This document shows, one piece after another, positions 20,449 to 31,689 of a stretch of DNA of 64,000 nucleotides. Source of the DNA: Acheta domesticus (lineage: Eukaryota > Arthropoda > Insecta > Orthoptera > Gryllidae); contig JAHLJT010009436.1 in NCBI GenBank assembly GCA_031308135.1, positions 220,735,286 through 220,799,285 on the forward strand, read 5' to 3'. The notes below the pieces were generated by a model. The model had not been told where the DNA came from, did no database searches, and worked only from the letters and a program-made list of their open reading frames with translations. Within the stretch, counting starts at the first letter, position 1, and every line of letters begins with the position of its first letter. The position numbers were made by a program, and so were the translations under genes.

Positions 20449-21930
20449 CTGATGAATATCAGACGGGGCTGTCACACGCTACCCGTCTGTAGTTCGTCAG
20501 CCAAGGAAACAGGCTGTGCACTCTTGTGAGGGCCCGATTAATGTCGGCCTGACCAATCCGTCGAACGGAATTAATTCCGGATTTTTTAAATTGCTGACAG
20601 ACAGTCGAATTTCATAGACCTGCCGGCCCTGATCAGTTGCGTCTGCCGCTGATCTCCTTACCAAAATCAACCTCAGTCTCTTACGAGTGACCTTTTCCAA
20701 GTTCCACTTTGAAATTGTTCTCTCGTTCGCCTCCTTACTCCCATTCCCTCTCTTCTACTGAGTTACAAAACCTTGTCATGTGAGTGGATTTTTGGATTGG
20801 ATTTCATTGGTCATTACTTTACAGTCTCGAAGTTTCCATGGAGCCCGGAGCTCGGCTTTGGATAGGTACCCGGGAATCCCTTTCCTGATCAACCTATCTT
20901 TCGGAGCTTTTAATTGGTCGGTTTGTGTCGCCATGAGCACGTGGCGACGCTGCGGAGGCTAGACAAACAACTCCTTTCTGCTGTCGTTTTGATAATTTTA
21001 CGATATCTCCCTTGAGATTAACATATGTGGGTTATAGATTTCCTAATACGACTGTACCGGTGATCGGCGCACACAACGGGTGAGGCGGGGTCGGAAGTGT
21101 CCCTCCCGCTTTGGAGAACTGTCCTTAGGAAACGGCCCGTGGGTGTTCCTTTGTGCGCGGCGAGGACGCGCGCACTCGTCGTTTCTACAGGTGTCCATGA
21201 AGAATCTCGACTGGGTAGTGCTTTGTGCGTTCGTATATTAATTCCTGTGACAGAAGGATAAATTGGGGCGGGCGTGAGTCGATATGACTCATCGCAGTAT
21301 ATGGGAAAAATACAAAAAATATATTGAGATGTCCCATGACATCTCCTTTGTGCGCCAATCGGCACTCGTCACGGCTCACGCGAGCCGACGCTCCACCCGC
21401 CTCGTCCCCTGTTGCCATTAGCTAGGCACAGCTGTCTGGCTAGCCAAAGGGGTGAAAAGCCTATAAAATTCGAAGATTTGCCACAGCCCCAATGTGACAG
21501 CCACCCTCCCAAAGCCACTCCCGTTTACCACAAGAGAGTCAGGAGGCTCCCCCCTCCTGGGCACCCGCCTCCAACGCGTCACCCGACCCTCATCACACCA
21601 TGCTCCACGCACTTGACATTTTCGGGGCCGTGAAGAGCCGTATTAGCTTTCTTCCAAAAATGCCCCACTCTAATCCTCCAGGACTAGCCGTAACTTCGTC
21701 CACAGAGGCGACAGGTAGCAGGTGCTCTCCCCGGCCATCTTTGTATAACAGAAGCCATACAATCGCAACTAATTAGAGAGGTCATAAGAGTAGAGATTGC
21801 CCCGACCAACAGACAACCCCACAGCATAGAACATTTTAAAAGAAGCTAAGGTAACCAATGGCGAAACAGGCGGTACGCACGTGACAAAACAGCGACGCCC
21901 CCCTTACCCGACGCAGGTAAGGGCAAGGGT
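20449..21930. other. Mixed-composition stretch, nothing identified
   Basis: The sequence is moderately GC-rich, with short frames on both strands (20497-20700 minus, 21018-21365 minus, 21412-21633 plus) that match no family I recognise. A perfect small hairpin, GAGATGTC-CCAT-GACATCTC, lies at 21327-21346. Retroelement-derived sequence is possible given the LTR-like segment next to it. Confidence 0.4.
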
Positions 21931-21944
21931 GCAGATTGTCAGAT

Positions 21945-22256
21945 GAAAAAAAAGACGGACGCCTTCTGAACTTCAACGAGACGACACCTAAGAAGCTCTC
22001 CGGCACAATGAACAAGTCGACAACAAGTCCTAATCAGTCTTTGAGAGAGAAATCTTGGAACTCACAAAAATTTCGCTCTGACAGAAGTACTCATCCGAAA
22101 CGGTACACCATTTACAACCATTTTATCGAGCGAAGCATTTACGTGAAACGAAATGTATTCCGTGCAGTGGATGAAATTAGTAAAAGTCCGAAAAGCGGTT
22201 GCCATGGTATGCTGCCTGAGGTGACGTGCAGCTTGACGCGGGAAGGTGCCGTATGA
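21945..22256 (+). CDS. Hypothetical small ORF
   Basis: A plus-strand frame of about 103 codons, charged and Ser/Thr-rich (DEKKDGRLLNF..., ...TIYNHFIERSIYVKRNVF), ends at a TGA. An acceptor-like GCAGATTGTCAG lies immediately upstream. No family similarity is recognised, and the frame could be chance. It is listed because its composition is less biased than most short frames here and because a second frame follows at 22307. Confidence 0.15.
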   Translation, partial: EKKDGRLLNFNETTPKKLSGTMNKSTTSPNQSLREKSWNSQKFRSDRSTHPKRYTIYNHFIERSIYVKRNVFRAVDEISKSPKSGCHGMLPEVTCSLTREGAV

Positions 22257-22306
22257 CGGCATTACCCGTCGTAAATCATCATTAACAAAGAGAAAGAGAC
22301 ACCAAC

Positions 22307-22486
22307 ATGGGGCAGGCCCGTGCCGCTGACCACTCCGACGTGAAGCGAGGTCGCACCTGTCATCCGGTCAGCATCTCTATCTCTGCTCCCGAGGTATCAT
22401 TAGGTGTGCGCAAGCAGGGCGCAGATCCTACGGGAAGGCCGACGAGCAATTCTCAACAGCGAGGTAAGCATTACTTGTTACAGTAA
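22307..22486 (+). CDS. Hypothetical 59-residue ORF or exon with donor-like end
   Basis: The frame starts MGQARAADHSDVKRG and runs through a Ser-rich segment. At 22461-22469 the sequence is GAG/GTAAGC, a good match to a splice donor. The local sequence is richer in G and C than its surroundings. No homologous family is recognised, and without a downstream exon this is only a candidate. Confidence 0.2.
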   Translation: MGQARAADHSDVKRGRTCHPVSISISAPEVSLGVRKQGADPTGRPTSNSQQRGKHYLLQ

Positions 22487-24585
22487 GCCCCTGTTCAGAT
22501 TCAGAAACTGTAACCTTAGTGGACAAAGGAGGGGAACTGCATAGTCTAAAAGACAATATCCTCACTTTTGTACGAGAACAGTACTATTCCAAAATAAACA
22601 TATGTCCGCTGCTTTGACGGCCGACTCTTAAGGCATTCAATGTTGTATTAATTAGTAAATCGAGAGCATGTGCATCATTCTGATCCAAAGCGGCACCCAC
22701 TCTTGAGGTCTCAAGAGCTGCAGCAGGAGGCAAGTTCGTATCGCGCTTGGCGCCCATTTCTAAATAAATTTAGCGCGAGCGACTGAAGATCCTTCACAAA
22801 ATCGGACACTCGCATGTTTCTATACGTTGTGAGACCCCGGTAGGTTCGATACGCGTTTGTCATTGGCGTACGACGATGGGTGGGGTCATCACAATATGGT
22901 CGCAACTCTTGTCAGATGTTTGTCGGCTACGACCACTACCCACTCCAGAATACGGTTTTAGAGGACCTAATTCGAATGCTCCCTGAAGAGGTGTTCTGAA
23001 GAGTACATTTTTTCTGTGTATTATCAGTCGGCTTATTAAAGAAAAATTTAACATTTGCAAGTTCCAATTTAACAATACACAGTTTCATCCTTATAGAATT
23101 CTTAGAATATAATTTTGTTGTTGAAATAATCCTACAAAAGGGTATTATCTCATTAGCACTATCGTATATGATATATTTAACAAAATTATCATATGAAACG
23201 ATAATTATCCTAAGGGAAGGCAACGCTGACGACAAACCTTTTCCGTCGGAGTGTCAAGGCAAGGGTGATCTTCTGACAGTTTTCAAACATTTTTGACAAG
23301 AAAGGGAAAACATAATAGCGTAGGAACATTATTTACAACAAGAACAAACAGCACATTTATTTCCAGAAGAATTGCGTCCAGAAATGGTTCCATTTATATA
23401 ATATTGTTTAAAGAGTAACAAAATTTATTTTATGGCATGTTGAGAGCGACAAAAAAGTGACATATTCCCATGTAATCCTCAAAATGATAAGATCTTTCTT
23501 ATGTGTCCTATGAGACATGCTTTTTATTTATTTGTGTAATTTCTTGGTTTTCCTGACATTGCAGGGCAGAATCGCGTTTCCGAGAAATTACATTTCTGGT
23601 TTTGTTAAAATAGTAATAAGATTTCTTTTATGGTAAGTTTTCAGCGACAAAAAAGCGACAAATTCCCATGTAAGTAATGTTTTATTTATCTGCGTAGTTT
23701 CTCGGTTTTCTTGTAATTGCGATTCTAACTTGATTTCAAGTTAGCCGAATTTGTTGTAGCAGTGTAAAATGAAAAGTGACAATTTTTTTGCGTAACAAAT
23801 TAGTGACAAATTTGGAGATTAATTTCAATTTTTTTAAAAAGTGTTTGAGATTATAACTTTACGGATCTGACAATCACCACTCATCTGCTCCTCACTGAAG
23901 TAGACCAGCATAGCGGCGTGAAGCGAGATGCTGCTCAGGAATTACGAAAAATTGCACTATTTCCCTTGTAAATGTTTCTACCCTCTACTACCAGTGTAGC
24001 TAAGAGTGTCTATAAGCTGCGAGTTCAATTGATTTGTAATGCATTATCGTGGAAGTTGTTCTTTGGAATGTGTAGGAAAAAGAGTATCAGTTTTAGTTTT
24101 GTTGCTAAGCGAATGTTAACACCAAGTGGTCCAAGCCCTGCATCGCGTACTGTAAACAGTAGCATCTGGGCGATAGCGACCTGTTTTTCGTAGTTTGAGT
24201 AAGTGGCCCGTCGGAGTGGCGTCACATTTAGCTGTCTTCACAGCAAGGCGCTTGGGCACGTGGTTCGCGCGGACGCAGGTAGATCGCAGCGCTAAAAACG
24301 CCTAAACACCTTTTAGACATTTCTTTCTTTCTGGACTGATCCGCAAACAAATCATTAGTTCTCTACCAGGAGAACGAGGGACATCGAATGACAGCTCACA
24401 AGTCGCGATTGGTGGACGGGAATGGGTCTAATTGTTAGGGACGGACGTACGTACGGACCGACGGACGGACTGACTGACAGACGAAGTTTACGCGTATACT
24501 AAACAACAATATGAACCCTAGTAATTTCCTTGTTGCTCTTCACTTTTCTTCGAATGCTTTCTCTCACTTCTAAGGTATGCCCTTG
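22487..24585. other. Unassigned AT-rich stretch with local repeats
   Basis: No gene was identified. Two related blocks (about 23431-23565 and 23630-23729) share GCGACAAAAAAGTGACA-like and ATTCCCATGTAA sequence, suggesting an old tandem duplication. A tetranucleotide-like tract based on GACG/GACT occupies 24441-24482. Confidence 0.5.
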
Positions 24586-24882
24586 GCTGTTTTTCCCACA
24601 TTCTCTGTCACGCCTGAGTAGATAGCGTATTATCACCATGACCTTGCTCGCTGGAGCAAGCATTGTCTTAATTACCTCGAACATTTTCGTATCTAACTTC
24701 TTCACATACATTTTACTTCGAACAGCTCAAAAACGTCCAACGTGCAAGAGATATAATCATATCAACAGCTCCTTGAACGCAAATGTTCAACTAATACCAT
24801 TGCCTAAATTGCACAAACGTTCGCGAGGTAGGTCGAAAAAAACCCGTTTCGAAATCACCAGTGCATCGCGGTTACGATCCCT

Positions 24883-24913
24883 TATAAGTGTCGAATGCCG
24901 GTGCCCGGCCTCA
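24883..24913 (+). promoter_or_regulatory. TATA box and initiator-like site of WAP relic 2
   Basis: TATAAG at 24883-24888 and the A of TCAGAA at 24913 are 30 bases apart, matching relic 1. The short leader CAGAAGTACAGAA before the ATG is identical in both copies. Confidence 0.5.
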
Positions 24914-24924
24914 GAAGTACAGAA

Positions 24925-25123
24925 ATGGCAGGGCGCGGAAGGATCCTTCTTCTGTTGGCGGTGGTAGTGCTGATGGCACTAGCGGCGAGCGGAGAAGGGT
25001 TTAGGCCCTCCATCTTCTACCGGTGGCATCGGTTTACCAAAGAGCTACACACATGATCAGTGCTCAGGTAAGCAGAAATGCTGCATCATTGACTGCACGC
25101 GAAAGTGCGGCGATCCAACTTAG
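24925..25123 (+). pseudogene. Secreted WAP-domain gene relic 2
   Basis: The ATG at 24925 opens 43 codons: MAGRGRILLLL, a hydrophobic core, then ASGEGFRP. This is a signal peptide, with stop TGA at 25054-25056. In another frame, from 25055, the sequence reads DQCSGKQKCCIIDCTRKCGD and stops at TAG 25121-25123. This is the second half of a WAP domain, with cysteines 4 to 8 in correct spacing. Upstream in that frame, GPPSSTGG may correspond to the usual CPP start with its cysteine lost. The frame offset is the same as in relic 1. The C-terminal half is better preserved here, but no single frame joins it to the signal peptide. Confidence 0.7.
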
Positions 25124-25336
25124 TAAACCTCACCCGGTACTGGAATTATACAAGGTCTAGAGACTCTACGTAGACGTTTGCTTACAAAAGAGCCTACAGT
25201 TAATTTAAAACATAGCGGCCTATTTTGTTCGAAATATGATAATAGATAAGTGTTGCATTGTGAATTAAACATGTAATAAAACATTAGTAGAATATTCGAC
25301 ATTTTATAAACACATTTTGATGATAATAGTTACGTA

Positions 25337-25747
25337 TTACAATTTGATTTCAAAATTTTCTTTCTGACTCTCATGTTGCATGTAATGAAATGATGTTTCT
25401 GATGTCAGTCTATCTAATAATTGAAGTTGAGGTTCTGGAAGTTTAGAGAAGGTTCCACATTGCGACCTTCTGAAAACCGGAGACCCTCGTCGAATCAGTT
25501 GTTGCGGAGTTAGAAATGTTGATTCTGGCTCAAGCTTGATATCGATTGATTTATAGACAAATGTTTCCGGGCACTGAACTTCTATGGCCATTAGTGCAGT
25601 TAGTGTGGTGAATATTTTATATCTAGAGGTGGCGGTGTTCTTCCCGCCCAGGAATGTGAGGTCTTGTGCCAAAATAAAGGTCAACTTGTGGAAGATTTCC
25701 CCTGACATGTATGTCTCCTCACTGGGGCACCGCTCCAGCCGGGACAA
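25337..25747 (-). other. Unassigned minus-strand frame, possibly retroelement-derived
   Basis: A 136-codon frame whose C-terminal part (TPQQLIRRGSPVFRRSQ and onward) lies in the sequence shared with 8250-8370. In that block the sequence continues into a clear gypsy pol frame on the same strand. The N-terminal part here is unrelated to it and not recognised. A gypsy-like tail is plausible but not shown. Confidence 0.3.
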
Positions 25748-26938
25748 GCTCTAAACATGATACAAAAATCCTTAATAGAGTTGCTCTTGGGCAGGGTATT
25801 ACTCCCAGACGGAGAATACGAAATTTTGTGCATTATTTTACGAACCATTGTTCGAATAATATTTCTCTCTTCTTGACAGCTAACGAGTGAATGAGGAAAG
25901 AGGATTCAGTTATCCAATCAGACGCTTCAAGTTCGGCTGACGTCACTGCAAAGCTGCCGATACTTACGAAAAAAAAATGAATCTTACAGCGCGAAGCAAC
26001 TGTGAATTGAAGAGCGCCATTACTTCTTTGTTTATGCATCGTGTGCGCGGTTCTGTGTCGCCTACTGTTGTGTGCCATTTGATTTTTGCTCCTGTCGTGA
26101 TATGATGGAAGAACGACAACACGACCACTTGTCTGCCGCCCGAGTGACAACGTCGTTCTATCACCACCTCAGCTGTTAAGTAGACACAGAAATTATTGGA
26201 ACAATAATTGGCACCGAGAAATATAAACAGCAGCACACGTTACATTGGAATACGCGTTACCATCGCGTATAACTCAGAAACGGCGTATCCTATGCCTTTA
26301 AAACATAGATCTTGTTCACCTAGGCGCTCCAGTCATGATTTGGTAAGCCCTAATTTACGCAATACGACCTCTCTGGGCCATCTACTAATACAAATGTATC
26401 AGAAAAAGTATCGGAAAGGAATTTTTGTACCTCTAACATTGAAACCTAATGAAATAAAGTGCAGTTATACGTTCTATCTTCGAAATGTACGTCTGACGTC
26501 TGCATTCAATTATTACTACTGAAAAACGAGTTCTTCTTGATCAGAACATTTAGCTTTCTTCAAAAATAACTTCATTGAACTTCAAAAAACGAGATTTCCA
26601 GAATGGACAAATTATTCAAATTTCTTAGATTTTAGCTCCTGACGTAAAACGGAATGTATTAGTGACTTTACATAACGCTTCATGTTTTAGATATCATTAT
26701 TTTAATACTACTCAGAACATGATAAAGAATGAAAAAGACAATTGAAGGATACAGGTATGATAAAATTATTGAGAAAGCAAGTAACTCCCTTGTGAATAAT
26801 ACTTAAGTACTTTTTGGCAAATCAAGCAGAATAAGAATGACATCATCTATATATTCGTTATCTGATCTTTAGTGATCATCTACAAGGGTAGAATAGAAAA
26901 TCCGGGGACTCTCAAAGTAAATGTGTCCCCGAGATAGT
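25748..26938. other. Unassigned AT-rich stretch
   Basis: Several short overlapping frames (for example 25833-26236 minus, 26208-26522 plus) have no family signature. No repeat match was found within the window. Confidence 0.5.
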
Positions 26939-27605
26939 TTGGACCCCGAGTATCGCGACGACGCATTCACCTGGAAATTCCCGAGTGACGCGGGAAAATA
27001 ACATGACTGGCCATTATTTCTAAGAATATACGCGGGAAACTAACATGACTGGCCATTATTTCTAAGAATATTGCATTTCATGCATCTTTTAACTACTTAA
27101 CTAATTTTCCATTGCGTATTACCAGCTGAAATCCGTGGGGCAGAGGAGGCTAGGAGTACCGGCTTTCAGTACCGGCGGTGACGGATTTTCTACACTAGAT
27201 AAATGACTAGAAATATTTCAACCTCTGTCTGTATGAGAATTCAAATTGCTCTGATCGGTAGTTATCGTGGGTTTTTCAATTACTATCATGCAAATATAGC
27301 AACGGTACCTTAACAATGATAGCGTTCGATCATTCCTTCCACATCTTTGACCCCGGCACTCCTTTTATACACACACACACACACTCACACACATCTCTTT
27401 CATACACACGACCGAAGCTCAGAGCTTGTGCCGGCTGAGGCGATGCGCCAGTGGTGGAGATACCTGAAGGGGACACCACCCGCAAGTCGACGTGTAGTTC
27501 GGCGCAGAATACCGCAGCGGGGGAGGAACACCGCCTCTTCTGAGATTTAAAATTCAAAAAGATTAGAGCTGCTTACGCGCTCGCAAACACAAAATAATCC
27601 ACAAA
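26939..27605 (+). repeat. Dispersed repeat copy B, includes SINE-1 body
   Basis: Homologous to 1-565. It differs by an internal 42-bp tandem duplication (26988-27029 and 27030-27071) and an extra block near 27140-27215. It carries the same CA microsatellite (27369-27384) and the same SINE-1 body from about 27243. The frames 27330-27557 minus and 27347-27550 plus are repeat-derived. Confidence 0.8.
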
Positions 27606-29835
27606 TCCATTAGGTATTTTGAGGTTTTGAAGTGCTATCGAGTGTGTTCGATGATCAAGAAAATCGTGATAATTTCTTCATAGGCATAATATATAAAATC
27701 ACTACTAACCCAGAGGATGGAAAAAAAACATTGATGTTTTTAAAACATCGATATTTTTCACCAGAAACATAAATTTATTAACATGGATGTCTTGCTTTCG
27801 CGTTTTCTTCAGACTGATATATTTTCGTACAAACATCAATCACAGTTTAGTATAACAGTTGCGAAGCTCTAATGGGAGGAGAATTCATCCATTTGACACT
27901 AGCGCTCTTGGTGGCCAGCAAGAGGCGTCTGTCTTTATGGCTATACGAGATAACAGAGGACTGCCTAGTAATTCATAATTTTTAATGCTTAAGGTTTTAC
28001 CACACTTTTAAAACAGCACGTAGCCATGTGCATAACATCTTAAAACATTTGGTGCATACATAATAAAACGCTCATTCCAAGTTTATTATAAAATACGAAT
28101 GTATTACTCTCAAAGAGAGATGATAAAATCCACACTTACTGAGCAGAAAATAAACATCTCAGCATTTTCTCTATTCATCATAGAAAATTGCACGAAAAAC
28201 CTTATTGAGATGGGGGTCCTACACCTAAATGTTACAATAATATTTTAAAATAATAATAATATTAACGTGATGATGATATAAGCCATTGAATCTCTAAAAG
28301 GGCAGGGCCTCCTGTCAGAACACGCGGGTGGTTCTGCTTATCTCTGTAGGCAAATACTATAAAGACAATACAGGACACTTCGCGATATATCGAGAAACAT
28401 CCATCTGGTGGCAGAACCTGATAATAACGCATACACCCTAACCTCAATGCTCTGTTGGTGTTTGTTGTCTGCTTGATTTATTTTCATTTTATTGTCTTTC
28501 TGGTCGATTTCTGGAAAACATATTTTACAACACTGTTCTTTACATCATTCTACGTATGGCAGGAAACAATTCTGTAGTTTTTGGCTTTATTATAAAATAT
28601 AGTAGAACTCGCGTTCGTTCTTCACATTTCCTCATGATATAAACAGGTAAAAATTAAAAGAATCTTGAACATGAATGGAGCTAGTTTAGTACAATTTGAC
28701 TTCTCTTTGTAATAAAATGCATTAAAAACTATAACATTACTTAATTGGGAGACTACTTGCACATTGCCATTCCCAGTGCCATGCGTAACGAAATGGAGAA
28801 CTCTGAAGATATTCCTACAAGTTTCGTACAGGAAAACGCTGAGTCCTATGAATGTGGCTGGTTGTGTAGTACCGTGCCATATGATAGTTGTAGAAATGCC
28901 TAACAGAATTTGGATGAAAAGTATAAATTAAGAAACTCGCATATTCTGATTAAACAGTATGTGAATGCCACGCTTTTCTACCCAAATGAATTCGCCATTA
29001 GTTTTCTAAGACTGAATATGTTTTCAATAAACACTTTTTAAATTGTTTACGTCAAAGTAAACTTGACGTACAAAAACAATTAATGCAAATCATTAATATT
29101 CACTTGCAGAATATTTTATGTAAGGGGTGTAATAATGTGTATGAAAGCAGAGGTATCAATGTATTGATACAGTGCTTTTTAAAGGAAGCAAATGGAAAAA
29201 AAGCCAAATGTATCAGTGGAAGTGTTTAGGCAAGAAAAATCTTGCATTTGTAACAACTTTATTCGTGAAAATAATTTTCATTATATGTTAATTAAATGTT
29301 CAATGTTCTCATGTCCATTATAACACATTGTACATTATAATTTTCCGTAATTTGAGCCCTTCAATATAATTAAATCACAGCGAGAGTAGGTAAAATAAGT
29401 CTTATTTCGTTAGGTAGATTAAAATATATTTGTTTCTTCAGTAAGAATCATATTGACATTTCTATTTGGCGCTACATTACCAGGTTCTGACACTAGGATC
29501 GCTAGTGGGAACTTGTTTCCATCGGTTGCGTGGAAGAACGGGGAAGTGTCCTGTATTGTCTCTATAGTATTTGCTGTAGGTAAACCAGTCCTTAAGTGAT
29601 TTTTTAATATGATAATAAATTAAAAATTATAAAATAGCATAAATCAAGATTTACATTGTATTTATTAGCTGACATAGATCCAAAATTACATGACATCCAA
29701 AATTATTGAACCACCTAAAGTACAAAAAAAACATTCACTAATAAATATAGAAGGTAAACAAGAAAACGGAATCAGTTTATTGCAAATGCGCTTTAAAATA
29801 ACATTCACAAATAATTTTGTTAACGCTTTGCTTTT
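27606..29835. other. AT-rich stretch without recognised gene
   Basis: No protein, RNA or repeat family was identified. A near-palindrome ATTGATGTTTTTAAAACATC occurs near 27731, and a hairpin TACGTCAA...TTGACGTA at about 29048-29070. Neither is linked to a gene. Confidence 0.5.
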
Positions 29836-29934
29836 CGTATCTTTAGCAAATCTAAAGAAGGATACATTTGGCGAATTCTTTTGATTGCTGCTACAATTTA
29901 TTGCACTACAGGCATTTCCGTATGTTGTTGGCAT
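29836..29934 (-). pseudogene. THAP-domain N-terminal fragment or exon
   Basis: The minus frame from the ATG at 29934 begins MPTTYGNACSAINC, then SPNVSFFRFAKD. This matches the start of THAP zinc-finger domains (C-x4-C at residues 9 and 14, followed by FFRFPKD). THAP domains bind DNA in host factors and in P-element-like transposases. After about residue 33 the sequence diverges from the family, and the later C-x2-H pair is absent from the frame (which ends at 29686). It is either a first exon or a decayed remnant. A CCAAT-type sequence (GTGATTGGTCAC, minus strand) lies about 40-60 bases upstream. Confidence 0.6.
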
Positions 29935-30300
29935 TTTTAATCATTCGTAAATGTATGCAGGACGCAAATGTGACCAATCACAATTTAACATTGGCAAGTG
30001 AGCTAAGAGCGGAAAATAAATAATTTTCATTTGATTCAACACATTGCATCATAATTGCATTGCTATCACATATCATCAAGTAAACCCCGTGGTAACAGCA
30101 TGCAAATATACATGCCGCGCCACAAAGAACCGGTGCTCCCTCTTGCTCGCCACTAGGAGCGCTGAGGTCGCGCCGGGCGAAAAAAATTATAGGGAGCTTC
30201 GTAACTGTTATATTAAACTGTGCATCAATGTACTAAAAAAATTGTTGAGATATAAATACAATTTCTTGGATTGCTGAAAATCAACAGCCACCGACAACAG

Positions 30301-30303
30301 TCA
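30301..30303 (+). other. Target-site duplication TCA, left copy
   Basis: TCA directly precedes the terminal inverted repeat GGCTGGTTACACACA. The same triplet follows the opposite terminus at 31220-31222. Three-base duplications are the PIF/Harbinger rule. Confidence 0.6.
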
Positions 30304-30502
30304 GGCTGGTTACACACAGTTTGGCTTTCTTTGGACGGAAATGTTACCGCCGCCACTGAGCGGAAACATTTCCAACGCCATAGTTTTTGTAGATGTGTTC
30401 CCGAAACCAAACCAGTACGCTTTATTTTAGAATCGTTTATTGCTTTTCAATTTTAAAATGAACTAAGAGCACCTTCTAGCGTGGTTGTTATTCCGTCGTC
30501 GA

Positions 30503-30658
30503 ATGAAAAGTCGAAGAAAAAACATACTGATTTGGGTTCATCCAATTAATGAAAGAAGATATGAGGTTGGCGCCTTCTACAAGTCATTTGAAGAGTTGAG
30601 GCAAAATTCTTCAATTATTTCAAAATGGCTACCTTTGACAAACTTCATGGCCGGCTGA
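30503..30658 (+). pseudogene. Harbinger transposase N-terminal fragment
   Basis: 51 codons from ATG 30503 to TGA 30656-30658, preceded in frame by arginines. The diagnostic part is IWVHPINERRYEVGAF followed by YKSFEELRQNSS. It fits the WVHPIN..R...G.F..L..ELR pattern near the start of PIF/Harbinger DDE transposases. The following RMS..TFD block and the catalytic core are absent. It is too short to be functional. Confidence 0.75.
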
Positions 30659-30744
30659 AAGATGCAATTCAGCGCAAAAATACCAACATGAGAAATTGTA
30701 TCCAACCGGTAGAAATGTAGGCAATAACAACTACCAAAATCGTT

Positions 30745-31005
30745 TTTTTTTTTTTTTTTTTTTTTTGGCATCACAACGAAGTCACTTCGAAGTTCAACGC
30801 AAACTTCATGACAATCATTTCTTGTTGCAATTCGGTGCTTCAAAATTTCCAGTATTTTTATCCCACAACACGCGTTTTGCTTCTATTGATGAAATGAGAT
30901 TTTCACTATCAATCTCGAGACACACGAAATGATGAAATTCTACATACTCGAGCACTGAACTACATACTCGAGTACTGATCAAAGCCGAAGCGGTAGGAAT
31001 CCCGT
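30745..31005 (-). pseudogene. MADF-like DNA-binding domain fragment
   Basis: The minus frame 30815-31039 carries IDSENLISSIEAKRVLWDK followed by TGNFEAPNCNKK, the beginning of a MADF/Myb-like domain (LI..V...P.LWD...). After a stop the match seems to continue in a neighbouring frame as CHEVCVELRSDF (family W..V...L...F). This is the accessory DNA-binding protein expected beside the Harbinger transposase, here frameshifted. Confidence 0.6.
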
Positions 31006-31219
31006 TGTGTGCAAACGTCCATTTGGTCACGTAGGCCACTGCCTTCAGGAGACGGTTTCCGTCGGCGCCAGTAGCGCCGGACGGCTCTACGTCAAACTTA
31101 CCAATCGATTATTTTTCCGTCTAATGTGTAAGCTCCAATGTATTACAATGGGCTACTGTTGGACCGGTGGAGACGGTTACTTCTCCACTCGGAAAAATCC
31201 GCCATGTGTGTAACCGGCC

Positions 31220-31222
31220 TCA
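31220..31222 (+). other. Target-site duplication TCA, right copy
   Basis: Matches 30301-30303 and flanks the right terminal inverted repeat. Confidence 0.6.
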
Positions 31223-31689
31223 CTGTTGTTGATCTGCAGACGGCAGAAACCATTTACTATTCACAACCGTTCTCCAGTATTGCTAGGATAGGAACTTTAA
31301 TTTGGAGATTTATTCCCGTCGAGAGGAATATTTGGGGTAGTGGGAGATTTCTCGATGTGTATTTTTGCTGTTTTGTTGAGGAAATCTCATTTTATTATGA
31401 TTTTAACAAAACGTTTATTATGTTTCACGGTTAGTTGAAACTTAATAAACTGGCATAGATGTATCTGCTGTAGATATCATAACTTAAGAGACAGAGACAC
31501 ACAGGAGAGAGGGAAAGAGGAAGGGAGGGAGAGACAGAGAGAAAGGGAGATGATGGGAAGAACAACGTTTGCCGGGTTCCGCTAGTACTATACAAACACC
31601 AACTTACGATGCATCCAACTCCTTAGCAGCACTATTCATTTTAAGTTCAGTAAATTGGGAGCGGTCGACCATTTTCGTCGAAAAATTAC
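31223..31689. other. Intergenic with GA-rich tract
   Basis: Nothing is identified except a purine-rich simple tract (about 31488-31550, based on GAGA/GGGA). Confidence 0.6.

Larger units (their letters stand above)
24586..25520 (+). repeat. Duplicated block 2, contains WAP relic 2
   Basis: Partner of 7476-8370 in the same orientation. Homology starts at CACATTCTCTGTCACGCCT and covers the promoter, the relic and about 400 bases downstream to TTGTTGCGGA. Block 2 is flanked on the left by unrelated sequence, not by TE-A. Confidence 0.8.
30304..31219 (+). mobile_element. PIF/Harbinger-type transposon, decayed (916 bp)
   Basis: The termini are inverted: GGCTGGTTACACACA at 30304 and the complement of GGCCGGTTACACACATGGC at the right end. 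They are flanked by TCA on both sides. Inside are a plus-strand fragment resembling the N-terminus of Harbinger DDE transposases and a minus-strand fragment resembling a MADF-type DNA-binding domain, the two proteins such elements encode. Both are broken, and the catalytic DDE region is missing, so this is an internally deleted copy. A 22-base T-run lies at 30745-30766. Confidence 0.8.

Noticed and set aside
24441..24482. Regular GACG/GACT spacing that could suggest a CRISPR-like array
   Set aside because: It is a degenerate tetranucleotide tract without spacers; the genome is eukaryotic.
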